DNA from: Streptomyces sp. A012304
GTDB taxonomy: Bacteria; Actinomycetota; Actinomycetes; Streptomycetales; Streptomycetaceae
Length of the DNA: 64,000 bases
Assembly (NCBI RefSeq): GCF_026008495.1
Contig: NZ_BQUN01000228.1
Span: 169,983-233,982 of the forward strand
Direction: 5' to 3'
Shown: positions 1 to 8,593 of the stretch, in pieces
How positions within the stretch are numbered: the first letter of the stretch is position 1
Layout: each line of letters starts with the position of its first letter
Translations under genes and position numbers: made by a program
Notes under the pieces: model-generated
What the model was told of the DNA's origin: nothing
The model's input: the letters and a program-made list of their open reading frames with translations, nothing else
The model's database searches: none

Positions 1-2753
1 AGTCCGTCCCCTTCAACGTCGTACGGCAGCTGCTGCAGCCCGCGCTGCTGTCGATGCTGGAGGAGGAGGCCCGCGAATACCTCGGCGACTGGTACGACAT
101 CGCCGGCCCCGCCCTCGGCATAGCGGACCCCGGCGACGCCCCCGCCGACCCGCAGGGCGTGTGCGACGGTCTGGTGGCCGCCGTGCGACGGCTCGCCAAG
201 GTGCACTACCCGCTGGTGCTGCTCATCGACGACGCGCACTGGGCCGACCAGGAGACCCTGCGCTGGCTCGCCGCGTTCGCCGAACGCCTCGACGACCTCT
301 GCGTCCTGGTCGTGGTGGCCCGCAGGCCGGGCGAGGTCAAGGGAGAACGGGCCCGCCACCTCGACACCATCGCCACGATCGCGGGCCCGGCCGTGACCAA
401 CCTGAGCACGCTGACCCCGGCCGCGGTCGCCGGACTCACCCGCGCCACCCTCGGCGCGCACGCCGACGGCGCGTTCTGCCGCGAGGTGTGGGCCGTCACC
501 GACGGCAACCCCTACGACACCGTCGAACTCCTCGCCAAGGTCCAGGACAACGAACTCGAACCCAGCGAGTCCTCGGCCGCCGAACTGCGTTCCCTCAACC
601 GCTCGGCGCGCGGCGGCGGACTCGTCGACCGGCTCGAGGAACTGGGCGTCGACGCCACCCGGTTCGCCATGGCGGCCGCCATCCTCGGCGCCGCCATCTC
701 CATCGACGAGGCCGCCCGGCTCGCCGTGATGGACCGCGACGACGCGGTCCGCTGCGCCGAACTGCTGCGCACCCACCGCATACTCACCGAACCCGACCCG
801 GCGGCCGTCCCCGCCGTCGAGGGCGACCTGGAGTTCGTCCACCCGCTGATCGCCACCGCCGTCTACGACTCCATCCCGCCGAGCCTGCGCACCGCGATGC
901 ACGGCATCGCCGCCAAGGTCGTCACCGACGCGGGCAAGGGCCTCGCGGCCGCCTCCCGGCACCTGATCCAGGTCCACGCCGAAGGCGACGAGGAACTCGT
1001 CGAGCAGTTGCGCGGGGCCGCCCGCGAACACCTCGCCGTCGGCGCGCCCGACGCGGCCCGCCGCTGCCTGGAACGCGCCCTGAAGGAACCGCCGGCGCCC
1101 GACGTCCACGCGCGCGTGCTCTACGAACTCGGCTGCGCCACCCACCTCACCGCGCCCGCCAAGACCATCGGGCACCTGCGCGCCGCGCTCGCCTCGCCCG
1201 GCCTCGACGGCGACGACCGGGTCGACGCCGTCCACCGGCTCTCCCAGGCCCTCGTGCACAACGACCAGCTCGAGGAGGCCGTCCGCACGGTCGAGGCGGA
1301 GGCCGCCCGGCAGCCACCGGGATCGGCCCGGATGCGGTTGCAGGCCGTGCAGTTCATGTGGGAGGGCATCCACGCCGGGGAGAGCACCTCACCGGGCCGC
1401 ACCGAGAAACTCGCGGCGCTCGCCGCCACCTGCGCCGGCCGGAACAACGCCGAGCGCGCCCTGCTCATCCTGCGCGGCTTCGACGCCATGACCCACGGCG
1501 AGAACGCCGAGGAGGTCGTCGAGTACTGCGACCGCGCCCTCGTCAACGGCCGGCTCGCGCCCGGACTCGGCTGGACCGACACCGAGCCCGGCATCGAACT
1601 GCTGATGATGCTCGCCAGCGCCTACGCGTACACCGACCGCCTCGACCGCGCCGAATCCCTCTTCAACGAGGCCCTGCGCGCCTACCTGTCGGCCGGCTGG
1701 AGCGGCGGCCACCTCGCGCTGGCGCACGCCTACGTCGGCCTGGGCCTGCGCCGCCGCGGCCGGCTGAAGGAGGCGGAGGAGTCCCTGCGGGAATCGCTGC
1801 GCCTCGCCGAACGCGTCGGCCGCGGCCTGCCGCTGTACTGGTCGGCGACCTGCAACCTCGTCGACACGCTCCTCGCCCGCGGCCATGTCGACGAGGCCTG
1901 GGAGGTCGCCGAGCAGTACGACTTCGCCCCGCCGTACCCGTCGACGATCGTGCTGCCCGACCCGCGGTCGGTGCGCGGCCGGCTGCTGCTCGCCGTCGGC
2001 CGCGTCCAGGACGGCGTCAACGAGCTGGAGGAAGCCGGGAAGGCGGCGGCCGTGCGCGGCCACCTCAACCCGGTGATGGCTCCCTGGGCGGTCGACCTCG
2101 CCCGGGCCCTCGCCACCGAGGACCCGGCCCGCGCGGCCCGGCTCGCCTCCGACGCCCGCCGCCAGGCCGAGCGCTTCGGCACCGACACCGCCATCGGCGA
2201 GGCCCTGCGCTGCGCCGCCCACCTGGAGACCGGCCAGCGCGCGGTCCGCCTGGCCGGCCAGGCGGCCGCTTTCCTGGAGTCCTCGCCCTGCCAGTACGAA
2301 CACGCGGCCGCCCGCGTCGAGTACGGCGTCCTCTCCCGCTCGACGAGCGAACTGGAACGCGGCCTGGCGCTGGCCCGCTCCTGCGGCGCGGACGGCCTGA
2401 TGATCAAGGCGCAGCAGGCGCTGGGCAACCTGGGCGCGCGGCGGGTGGGACTGGTGCCGGGGCAGGTGCGGGGGGCAGACGCCGCTGGGGTGACGGCGTC
2501 CCGGGCGGTCTCACCGAGCGGCGCGCCGGCGGTGCGCGCCGGCCGCTCGCGCGTCCTCACCCCTCGTCCTCCTCGGCCAGCACCCGCTGAGCGGTCGCGA
2601 AGGCCGAGTTCGCCGCCGGGACGCCGCAGTAGACGGCCGTCTGGAGGAGGACCGCGCCGATCTCCTCCGGGGAGAGCCCGTTGCGGCGGGCCGCCCGTAC
2701 ATGCATGGCCAGCTCCTCGTAGTGGCCGTGCGCGACCAGGGCCGTCAGGGTGA
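1..2753 (+). CDS. LAL-type (LuxR-family) ATPase/TPR regulator, 5' end outside the window, no C-terminal HTH
   Basis: The reading frame is open from base 3, so the gene begins upstream of the window. The first visible residues (SVPFNVVRQLL) match the start of the STAND/AAA_16 ATPase module of large LuxR-type regulators. A Walker-B-like stretch (VLLIDDAHWAD) lies near base 220, followed by the winged-helix and a long TPR-like array (about bases 950-2400). In such proteins the TPR end is normally followed by a LuxR helix-turn-helix of about 65 residues. Here the recognisable protein stops at about base 2440 (KAQQALGNLGARR), and the frame then runs through low-complexity Arg/Pro/Ser residues into the convergent pcaL gene, stopping at 2753 after overlapping it by about 197 bp. 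The true 3' end is uncertain. Either the HTH was lost or this is an HTH-less ATPase. Confidence 0.75.
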   Translation, partial: SVPFNVVRQLLQPALLSMLEEEAREYLGDWYDIAGPALGIADPGDAPADPQGVCDGLVAAVRRLAKVHYPLVLLIDDAHWADQETLRWLAAFAERLDDLCVLVVVARRPGEVKGERARHLDTIATIAGPAVTNLSTLTPAAVAGLTRATLGAHADGAFCREVWAVTDGNPYDTVELLAKVQDNELEPSESSAAELRSLNRSARGGGLVDRLEELGVDATRFAMAAAILGAAISIDEAARLAVMDRDDAVRCAELLRTHRILTEPDPAAVPAVEGDLEFVHPLIATAVYDSIPPSLRTAMHGIAAKVVTDAGKGLAAASRHLIQVHAEGDEELVEQLRGAAREHLAVGAPDAARRCLERALKEPPAPDVHARVLYELGCATHLTAPAKTIGHLRAALASPGLDGDDRVDAVHRLSQALVHNDQLEEAVRTVEAEAARQPPGSARMRLQAVQFMWEGIHAGESTSPGRTEKLAALAATCAGRNNAERALLILRGFDAMTHGENAEEVVEYCDRALVNGRLAPGLGWTDTEPGIELLMMLASAYAYTDRLDRAESLFNEALRAYLSAGWSGGHLALAHAYVGLGLRRRGRLKEAEESLRESLRLAERVGRGLPLYWSATCNLVDTLLARGHVDEAWEVAEQYDFAPPYPSTIVLPDPRSVRGRLLLAVGRVQDGVNELEEAGKAAAVRGHLNPVMAPWAVDLARALATEDPARAARLASDARRQAERFGTDTAIGEALRCAAHLETGQRAVRLAGQAAAFLESSPCQYEHAAARVEYGVLSRSTSELERGLALARSCGADGLMIKAQQALGNLGARRVGLVPGQVRGADAAGVTASRAVSPSGAPAVRAGRSRVLTPRPPRPAPAERSRRPSSPPGRRSRRPSGGGPRRSPPGRARCGGPPVHAWPAPRSGRARPGPSG

Positions 2754-3678
2754 TCATGCTGCGCTCGCGGCGGCTGAGGGTCGGGTCGGTCCAGATCTCG
2801 CCCCAGGCGTAGCGGGAGATGAAGTCCTGGAAGCGGGCGGTGAAAGGGGTCTGGCGGGACTGGGCCCGGTCGACGTGCGCGTCGCCGAGCACCTGCCGCC
2901 GTACCTCCATGCCGCGCCGGGCGGCGCCGTCGAAGTGGGCGCGCAGGGCGGTGAGGACGGCCTCGGGGCACTCCGCCGGCGCCAGGTGCGAGGCGCCGGG
3001 GATCTCGACCAGGGCGGCGCCCGGCACCGCGTCCGCGATCTCCCGCAGATGTGCGGGCGGCGTCGCCGGGTCCTCACGTCCGGCGACCAGCAGGGTGGGC
3101 ACGGCGATCCCGGGCAGCCGCTCCCGCAGGTCGAACGCGGCGAGCGCGTCGCAGCAGGCGGCATACGCCTCGGGGTCGGCGTCGCGGTGGTCGGCGACCA
3201 GCTGCGGCACGGTGAAGCCGGGCGTGAACCAGCGGGCGTTCGCGCTCTCCGCCAGCCCGGCCAGCCCCTCGCGCCGCACCAGCGCGGCCCGCTCCTCCCA
3301 CGGCCGGGCCCCGTTGAAGTGGGCCGACGAGCAGATCACCGCCAGCGACGACACCCGCTCGGGGTGGTGCAGCGCCAGATGCAGACCGACCGCACCGCCC
3401 AGCGACACCCCGGCGTAGGCGAACCGCTCCACGCCGAGCGCGTCCGCGAGCGCGAGCACCAGGCCGGCGAGGTCGCCGACGGTGGCGCCGGCGGCGATCA
3501 GGTCCGCCGCCGAGCCGCCGTGCCCCGGCAGGTCCCAGCGGATCACCCGGTGTGTGACGGACAGCTCGGGCGCGACCTTGTCCCACAGGGCGTGGGAGGT
3601 GCCCAGGGAGGGGCCGAGCAGGAGCGGGGGAGCGGAATCGGGCCCCTCGGCACGGTGGTTGAGCAGTTTCTCGGTCAA
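2557..3678 (-). CDS. pcaL: Fused 3-oxoadipate enol-lactonase / 4-carboxymuconolactone decarboxylase
   Basis: The predicted protein is 373 residues. Residues 1 to about 240 form an alpha/beta hydrolase with the nucleophile elbow GVSLGG and a late His (GASHL), which is the enol-lactone hydrolase PcaD. Residues ~250-373 form a carboxymuconolactone decarboxylase domain (PcaC), with TLTALVAHGHYEELAMH. This D-C fusion is the usual arrangement in Streptomyces and catalyses two consecutive steps, 4-carboxymuconolactone to 3-oxoadipate enol-lactone to 3-oxoadipate. The start is a TTG at 3678 that overlaps the pcaB stop (TTGA, 3675-3678), implying translational coupling. Upstream in-frame codons belong to the antisense of pcaB and are not convincing. 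It is the last gene of the pca operon and converges on the truncated regulator. Confidence 0.93.
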   Translation of the reverse strand: MTEKLLNHRAEGPDSAPPLLLGPSLGTSHALWDKVAPELSVTHRVIRWDLPGHGGSAADLIAAGATVGDLAGLVLALADALGVERFAYAGVSLGGAVGLHLALHHPERVSSLAVICSSAHFNGARPWEERAALVRREGLAGLAESANARWFTPGFTVPQLVADHRDADPEAYAACCDALAAFDLRERLPGIAVPTLLVAGREDPATPPAHLREIADAVPGAALVEIPGASHLAPAECPEAVLTALRAHFDGAARRGMEVRRQVLGDAHVDRAQSRQTPFTARFQDFISRYAWGEIWTDPTLSRRERSMITLTALVAHGHYEELAMHVRAARRNGLSPEEIGAVLLQTAVYCGVPAANSAFATAQRVLAEEDEG

Positions 3679-5006
3679 CGTCGCTCCAGCGCACGGTCGG
3701 TGAGGGCTCCGGCGGAGCCGGTGTAACGGGCGGGGTCGGTGAGGGCGTCGAGGTCCAACTCCTTCAACCCGGGTTCCTCGGCGAGGAGTTCGGCCAGTGA
3801 GCGGCCCTCGGTGTGGGTGCGGGGGGCGAGCCGGGTGAGGAGTTCCTTCGCGCGGGCGCGGCCGAGGACGGCCGACAGTTCGGCCGACAGCCGCTCCGAG
3901 ACGATCAGCCCGTGGGTGAGAGCGAGGTGCTCGCGCATGGTGTCCGGGTGGACCCGCAGGCCCTCCGTCAGCTCGGCGGCGTCCCGCGCGGCCCCGCCGA
4001 CCAGCCGCAGCAGGTCCCGCAGCGGCTCCCACTCGGCGTGCCAGGCCCCGGCCGGCCGCTCGTCCTCGGCCACCAGCGCGCCGTACAGACCGGCCGCGAG
4101 CTGCGGGGCCCGTCGGGCGGCGGCCGCGATCAGCGTCGAGCGCACCGGGTTCGCCTTGTGCGGCATGGCCGACGAGCCGCCGCCGCTGCCCTCCGAGACC
4201 TCCGCGATCTCGGTGCGGGAGAGAGTGAGGACGTCCGTCGCGAGCTTTCCCAGCGCACCCGCCGCGAAGGCCAGGCACCCGGCGAGGTCGGCGATCGGCG
4301 TGCGCAGGGTGTGCCACGGCAACAGTGGTTCCCGCAGGCCCAGTTCACGGGCGTAGGCGGCGGGCAGCTCGGTCGCGTCGGCGGCGCCGTACGCCGTGAA
4401 GGCCGCCAACGTCCCCGCGGCACCGCCGAGCTGGGCGGGCAGCGTGTCGCGTACGGCCGTCACCCGGTCCCGGGCGTCCAGCACCAGCGACCGCCACCCG
4501 GCCGCCTTCAGCCCGAAGGTGGTCGGTACGGCGTGCTGGGTGAGCGTGCGCCCCGGCATCGGCGTGTCCCGGTGCGCGGCGGCGAGCCGGGCCAGCGCCC
4601 GCTGCGCGCGGTCGAGGTCGGCCAGGACCGGCTCCAGCGCGCGCACCGCGACCAGCATGGTCGCCGTGTCCATGATGTCCTGGCTGGTCGCGCCCCGGTG
4701 CACATACGGGCCGTGCTCCGCGCCGACCGCCTTCGTCAGGTCGGCGACCAGCGGGATGACGGGGTTGCCGCCGGACCGGGCCCGTTCGGCGAGCGACCGC
4801 ACGTCGAACGTGTCACCGCCGGCCGCCTCGGTCACCGCCGCCGCGGCCTCGGCGGGGGCCAGGCCCAGCGCGGCCTGGGCGCGGGCGAGCGCCGCCTCCG
4901 CGTCGAGCAGCGCCCGCAGGAAGGCGGTGTCGTCGGTCGCGGAGGCGGTGGCGGAGCCGGTCCACCCGGGGGCGAGCAGACCGGCGCCGGTGTCGGGAGG
5001 TGTCAC
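3675..5006 (-). CDS. pcaB: 3-carboxy-cis,cis-muconate cycloisomerase
   Basis: The predicted protein is 443 residues, a member of the fumarase/aspartase superfamily. The signature GSSAMPHKANPV lies about two thirds of the way in and supplies the catalytic serine loop. The N-terminal region has the tetramer-forming helices with HRGATSQDIMDTA. It cyclises 3-carboxy-cis,cis-muconate to 4-carboxymuconolactone, directly upstream of the PcaL reactions. The GTG start at 5006 overlaps the pcaG stop in a GTGA quartet (5003-5006), and its own stop overlaps the pcaL start, so pcaG-pcaB-pcaL look translationally coupled. The family identity is clear from length, signature and operon position. Confidence 0.94.
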   Translation of the reverse strand: MTPPDTGAGLLAPGWTGSATASATDDTAFLRALLDAEAALARAQAALGLAPAEAAAAVTEAAGGDTFDVRSLAERARSGGNPVIPLVADLTKAVGAEHGPYVHRGATSQDIMDTATMLVAVRALEPVLADLDRAQRALARLAAAHRDTPMPGRTLTQHAVPTTFGLKAAGWRSLVLDARDRVTAVRDTLPAQLGGAAGTLAAFTAYGAADATELPAAYARELGLREPLLPWHTLRTPIADLAGCLAFAAGALGKLATDVLTLSRTEIAEVSEGSGGGSSAMPHKANPVRSTLIAAAARRAPQLAAGLYGALVAEDERPAGAWHAEWEPLRDLLRLVGGAARDAAELTEGLRVHPDTMREHLALTHGLIVSERLSAELSAVLGRARAKELLTRLAPRTHTEGRSLAELLAEEPGLKELDLDALTDPARYTGSAGALTDRALERR

Positions 5007-5608
5007 TGGAACTCCAGGAAGACCGTTTCGCCCTCGCCTTGAAGGCGGATGTCGAAACGGTAGGTGCCCCGGCCGTCGTCCGTGGCGATGAGCGTGTCGC
5101 GCCGCGCCGGCTCCAGCCGCGACAGCAGCGGGTCCGTGGCGTGTGCGGCCGTGTCCTCCGGCAGGTAGATCCGGGTGAACAGGTGCACGAGCAGCCCGCG
5201 CGCGAAGACGCACACGCTGAGGTACGGGGCGCTGCGTCCGCGTGCGCCCGGCCGCAGCGTCCGCGCGTACCAGTGGCCGTTGGCGTCCGTCTGGATACGG
5301 CCCCAGCCGGTGAACTCCACGCCGTTGCGGCCCAGGTAGCCACCGGTCGACGGGTCCCGCCGGATGGAGCCGTCCACCTGCGGCAGCCGGCCGTCCGGGT
5401 CCGGGCCCCAGATCTCCACGAACGCGTCGGGCAGCGGCTTGCCCTCGCCGTCGTAGACGTACCCCTGGAGGGTGATGGTGTCCGGGTGGCCGACGGGTGC
5501 GATGTCACCGCCGCCCGGGAACGGCAGCGCGTAGCCGTAGAAGGGGCCGACCGTGTGCGACGGCGTGGGCAGCACGTTTTCCGGCCTGCTGGTGTCGATC
5601 TTCGTCAT
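5003..5608 (-). CDS. pcaG: Protocatechuate 3,4-dioxygenase, alpha subunit
   Basis: The predicted protein is 201 residues and begins MTKIDTSRPENVLPTPSHTVGPFYGYALPF. The TPSHTVGPFY stretch is typical of PcaG, whose N-terminus contributes to the shared active-site cleft of the alpha-beta protomer. It has the all-beta intradiol dioxygenase core but, as expected for the alpha chain, lacks the Tyr/His iron ligands found in PcaH. With PcaH it opens protocatechuate between the two hydroxylated carbons to give 3-carboxymuconate. It lies 6 bp downstream of pcaH and overlaps pcaB by 4 bp. Confidence 0.95.
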   Translation of the reverse strand: MTKIDTSRPENVLPTPSHTVGPFYGYALPFPGGGDIAPVGHPDTITLQGYVYDGEGKPLPDAFVEIWGPDPDGRLPQVDGSIRRDPSTGGYLGRNGVEFTGWGRIQTDANGHWYARTLRPGARGRSAPYLSVCVFARGLLVHLFTRIYLPEDTAAHATDPLLSRLEPARRDTLIATDDGRGTYRFDIRLQGEGETVFLEFQ

Positions 5609-5614
5609 GGCGGG

Positions 5615-6388
5615 TCAGCGTCCTTCTTCGATCCAGGTGGCGTGCGGGCCGTCCAGCACGATGTCCCAGTGGTAGCCGAGCGAGAACTCGGGGACGGACA
5701 GGCTGTGGTCGTAGGTGGCGACCAGCCGCTGCCGGGCCGCGTCGTCGGTCACCGACTGGAGGATCGGGTCGTACGGGAAGAGCGGGTCGTTCGGGAAGTA
5801 CATCTGCGTCACCAGCCGCTGGGTGAACGCCGTGCCGAACAGCGAGAAGTGGATGTGCGCGGGGCGCCAGGCGTTGACGTGGTTGCGCCACGGGTAGGGG
5901 CCGGGCTGGATCGTGGTGAATCGGTAGAAGCCGTCGTCGTCGGTGAGCGTGCGGCCGACGCCGGTGAAGTTCGGGTCCAGCGGCGCGTCGTGCTGCTCGC
6001 GCTGGTGGGCGTAGCGGCCCGCCGAGTTGGCCTGCCAGATCTCCACGAGCTGGCCGCGCAACGGGCGGCCGTCGCGGTCGAGCAGCCGGCCGGAGACGGT
6101 GATGCGCTCACCGATCGGCTCACCCCGGTGGTGGCGGGTGAGGTCGTTGTCGATCTCGGTGATGTCGCGCTCGCCGAAGGCGGGGGAGGACAGCTCCACC
6201 AGCTCCGGATCGTTGTCGACGTCGATGGCGACCGGCCGCTGCCGCGGGTGGCGCAGCGTGGAGGAGCGGTAGGGGGCGTAGTCGCGGCGCGGATGGTGCT
6301 CCACGGGGCCGCCGTCGGCGACCCGCTTCTCGTACGCGGCGTGTTCGGCCGCGATCTCCTGGTCGATGTCGTGCTGGGTGAGAGCCAT
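5615..6388 (-). CDS. pcaH: Protocatechuate 3,4-dioxygenase, beta subunit
   Basis: The predicted protein is 257 residues. All four ligands of the non-heme Fe(III) centre are visible with the family spacing: Tyr126 (AGRYAH), Tyr165 (PGPYPW), His178 and His180 (RPAHIHF). The 39, 13 and 2 residue spacings equal those of Tyr408/Tyr447/His460/His462 in the Pseudomonas enzyme. A good ribosome-binding sequence (GGAAACC...) precedes the ATG at 6388. The chimeric pcaI-pcaF remnant ends 16 bp upstream, so pcaH is now the first intact gene of the operon. It probably depends on a promoter upstream of the remnant, near the candidate PcaV operator. Confidence 0.96.
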   Translation of the reverse strand: MALTQHDIDQEIAAEHAAYEKRVADGGPVEHHPRRDYAPYRSSTLRHPRQRPVAIDVDNDPELVELSSPAFGERDITEIDNDLTRHHRGEPIGERITVSGRLLDRDGRPLRGQLVEIWQANSAGRYAHQREQHDAPLDPNFTGVGRTLTDDDGFYRFTTIQPGPYPWRNHVNAWRPAHIHFSLFGTAFTQRLVTQMYFPNDPLFPYDPILQSVTDDAARQRLVATYDHSLSVPEFSLGYHWDIVLDGPHATWIEEGR

Positions 6389-6404
6389 GGAGGTTTCCTG
6401 GGGG

Positions 6405-6668
6405 TTAGCGTTCGAGGACGAGGGCGAGACCCTGGCCCACGCCGATGCGGGGGGTGGCGACTGCGACCCCGCTGCCCCGGCGGGCGAGCTGATGGGCGAC
6501 GGTGCCGGCGAGTCGGGCGACGGAGGCGCCGAGCGGGTGACCGAGGCCGACGAGGGACTGGATGAGCACGTCGGGCACGCCGCTCAGTCCGAAGCCGCCC
6601 ACCGCCGGCGACGCGCCGTCCGGCACGTCGGCCGCCGCCTCGAGGGCCGTGGCGACCACCTTGTCCAT
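6405..6668 (-). pseudogene. Deletion scar: pcaI 5' end fused in frame to pcaF 3' end
   Basis: An 87-codon frame remains. Residues 1 to about 39 (MDKVVATALEAAADVPDGAS... through VPDVLIQSL) read like the N-terminus of 3-oxoadipate CoA-transferase subunit A (PcaI). From about residue 41 it reads like the C-terminus of 3-oxoadipyl-CoA thiolase (PcaF), with GHPLGAS, ARLAGTVAHQLARRG and IGVGQGLALVLER. The join lies near base 6550. The thiolase C-terminal catalytic Cys (usually LCIGVGQG) is replaced by Pro-Arg (TPRIGVGQG), and GASG has become GASV, so the piece is decaying. The rest of pcaI, all of pcaJ and most of pcaF are missing. Start, stop and operon spacing to pcaH are retained, so the segment may still be transcribed as a leader. 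Confidence 0.88.
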
Positions 6669-6704
6669 CCGTGCAGCCCCATCTCTTCCGTGCGCCCCCT
6701 CAAT

Positions 6705-6722
6705 TAATCAGGGTACTGACTA
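6705..6722. promoter_or_regulatory. Candidate PcaV operator in the pca divergent promoter region
   Basis: TAATCAG-GGTA-CTGACTA is an imperfect inverted repeat with 6 of 7 arm positions matching. It is the most symmetric sequence I could find in the 205-bp gap between the pca operon and the divergent MarR gene. It lies 37 bp upstream of the first codon of the pcaI remnant, a suitable position for repression of the pca operon. Assignment to PcaV is by position only. Confidence 0.45.
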
Positions 6723-6873
6723 TTCGGCGAGGTGCCCCTCACGCTGCCACCGGTGGGCCTGGGCGTCAAGAGTGCGGAGAAAAGGTGAGGTCAGCAGGTC
6801 TCCGGGCGGGAAGACAGCCCGGCTGTCTCCGAGTATTGTTCAGTGCACATACGATCTGATCTCGGGAGTTGGC

Positions 6874-7338
6874 ATGGCGGCGGTGGACCTGAACACCCAT
6901 CCCGGGCACCTCGCCCGGCGGCTCCAGCAGGCTCACTACCTGCTGTGGAACGCGATGGTCTCCGAGGAGATCACCTCGCCGCAGTTCGCCGTCCTCAACG
7001 CCCTCATGGCCGAGCCGGGCCTCGACCAGCGCACGGTGGGGGAGCGGGTGGGGCTCGACCGCTCCACCGTCGCGGAGGTGATCAGCCGGCTGACCCGGCG
7101 CGCACTGCTCGACAAGGTCCGCGACCCGCAGGACGGCCGCCGCTTCCTGCTGCGCCTGACCGATGACGGGGTGCGCACGCACCGCAGGCTCGCCGTCCGC
7201 GCGGCCCGGATGAGCCAGGTCTTCCTCGCGCCGCTGTCGGGCGAGGAGCAGGCGGTGTTCTTCGACCTCATCCGCCGGGTCGCCGACGCGGCCGAGGGGC
7301 TGCGCAACCCGGGAGAGCCGCTGGTCACGCAGGGGTGA
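6874..7338 (+). CDS. pcaV: MarR-family regulator of protocatechuate catabolism
   Basis: The predicted protein is 154 residues. It has a MarR winged-helix fold with the recognition region RTVGERVGLDRSTVAEVISRL and the beta-wing RDPQDGRRF. The N-terminal helix carries Arg15, the position reported as essential for protocatechuate sensing in S. coelicolor PcaV (SCO6704). The residues around it (HPGHLARRLQQAHYLLW) look like that protein. The ATG at 6874 is preceded by CGGGAG. Longer in-frame starts upstream would run through the promoter region and are rejected. The gene is divergent from the pca operon, as for PcaV, and should repress it until protocatechuate binds. It is intact although the downstream part of the pathway is deleted. 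Confidence 0.85.
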   Translation: MAAVDLNTHPGHLARRLQQAHYLLWNAMVSEEITSPQFAVLNALMAEPGLDQRTVGERVGLDRSTVAEVISRLTRRALLDKVRDPQDGRRFLLRLTDDGVRTHRRLAVRAARMSQVFLAPLSGEEQAVFFDLIRRVADAAEGLRNPGEPLVTQG

Positions 7339-7344
7339 GCGGGC

Positions 7345-7367
7345 AGGACGCGCCGAGCGCGCGTCCT
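7345..7367. terminator. Intrinsic terminator between pcaV and the DUF3048 gene
   Basis: Perfect 9-bp stem AGGACGCGC / GCGCGTCCT with a 5-nt loop, followed by TTTC on the plus strand. It starts 7 bp after the pcaV stop and sits between convergent genes, so it may work in both directions. Confidence 0.7.
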
Positions 7368-7415
7368 TTCGGCGATGGCACGGGTTCCTGCCGCGGTGAG
7401 CGGGCTGGGCGGTGG

Positions 7416-8450
7416 TCATCGCGCCTCGACGAACACGACCCACACCTGGCCCGCGGCGAGGGCGACCGGCCGGCCGTCCCGTGTCGTGAGCCGGGTGCCG
7501 TCCGTCGCGTTCGGGCGCTGCCAGGCCGCGTCGTAGGAGCGCCCGTCGCGCAGCACCTCCGCCTTCCCCGAGCCGACCGTCTCCGTGTACGGCGTGGTGT
7601 TGCCGAGGAAGTCACGGAAGGCCGACGCGCGCACCTTCACGTGCTGCACCACCACCGTCGCCGGGGCCGCCCGTCCCGCGTCGGTCGTCACGGTCGGCCT
7701 GCCGTCCATCGACACCAACCAGCGCCCCCGGCTCTCGGACCAGGTGAAGGTGAAGCTCGCCGCCGGGTAGCGCACGGTGCGCGAGGTCTCCGGCGTGCCG
7801 CCGGAGGGTGCCGCGCCGAAGCGGAAGCCGGTCGTCAGCGCGGCCTGGCCCGGGGCGGAGGGCAGCAGCAGGCCGGGACGCAGATAGAGGTTGTACGGCG
7901 CGGGCCGGCTCGGGGCGCGGTAGAACACGTCGGCGTTCTTCTCGGGCGTCACGGCCCGCAGCGGCGCCTTGTCGATCAGCGGCAGCAGCTTGCTCTGCGC
8001 CCCCGAGAAGGCCAGCACCGGCCGGTCGAACTGGCGCAGCAGCTCAAGATCGGACTCACGGGCGCTGCGCACCGGGCCGACCGACTTCGGCAGCTTCGTC
8101 ACGTACACCGCCATCAGCCGGCTCAGGCCGCCCTCCACCTGCTCGACGTAGACGATGTCCGCCGCGTTCACGCCGGTGTGCGGGCGGGCCGCGCGCACAT
8201 TGTCGATCTTCACGGCGAGGGGTGGGCCCACGGCGGGCCGCGGCGCGGTGCCGCTGGGGCTCGGCTGCCGGGCCGTGGCGCGCCCGTCGTCGGCGGGCGC
8301 GCGCTCCGTCGTGCAGGCCGCGGCCAGGGAGAGCGCGACCGACGCGGTCAGCAGTGCGGCCGCCTTCCCGGCGCGCCGGGGGCGCGCTCTTCGCCCCGGC
8401 CGAGCCCCGCGTCCCGTGCCCGTCGCCGTGTCGTCGTCCACCGTGGTCAC
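7416..8450 (-). CDS. DUF3048-domain lipoprotein
   Basis: The predicted protein is 344 residues. It has an Arg-rich N-terminus, a hydrophobic segment and a lipobox (LAAAC, Cys near residue 46), so it should be a lipid-anchored exported protein. The mature part is a DUF3048 protein: the N-terminal half starts PLAVKIDNVRAARPHTGVNAADIVY and has VGPVRSARESD, and the C-terminal half is the DUF3048_C beta domain ending QVWVVFVEAR. The biochemical function of the family is not established; these proteins are assumed to act at the envelope. The gene converges on pcaV and is monocistronic. The start is chosen as the ATG that gives a normal lipoprotein signal; longer frames upstream lack homology. Confidence 0.85.
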   Translation of the reverse strand: MTTVDDDTATGTGRGARPGRRARPRRAGKAAALLTASVALSLAAACTTERAPADDGRATARQPSPSGTAPRPAVGPPLAVKIDNVRAARPHTGVNAADIVYVEQVEGGLSRLMAVYVTKLPKSVGPVRSARESDLELLRQFDRPVLAFSGAQSKLLPLIDKAPLRAVTPEKNADVFYRAPSRPAPYNLYLRPGLLLPSAPGQAALTTGFRFGAAPSGGTPETSRTVRYPAASFTFTWSESRGRWLVSMDGRPTVTTDAGRAAPATVVVQHVKVRASAFRDFLGNTTPYTETVGSGKAEVLRDGRSYDAAWQRPNATDGTRLTTRDGRPVALAAGQVWVVFVEAR

Positions 8451-8593
8451 ACCACCGTCGCAGCCCGTCCCGTTGACTCGATTGTGCGCTTATCGGTTCA
8501 TTGCGGCCATATCTGAACGAGCCCGGCCGCTCGCGCCGAGGCGCCGAATGGCCGATGGGCTCAGGTCGGCCAGGTCGGCGTGTGCGGGTGGCT

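Noticed and set aside
6562..6873. A longer N-terminus for the MarR regulator
   Set aside because: The extra sequence reads through the promoter and candidate operator and has no similarity; the ATG at 6874 gives the standard PcaV N-terminus with Arg15.
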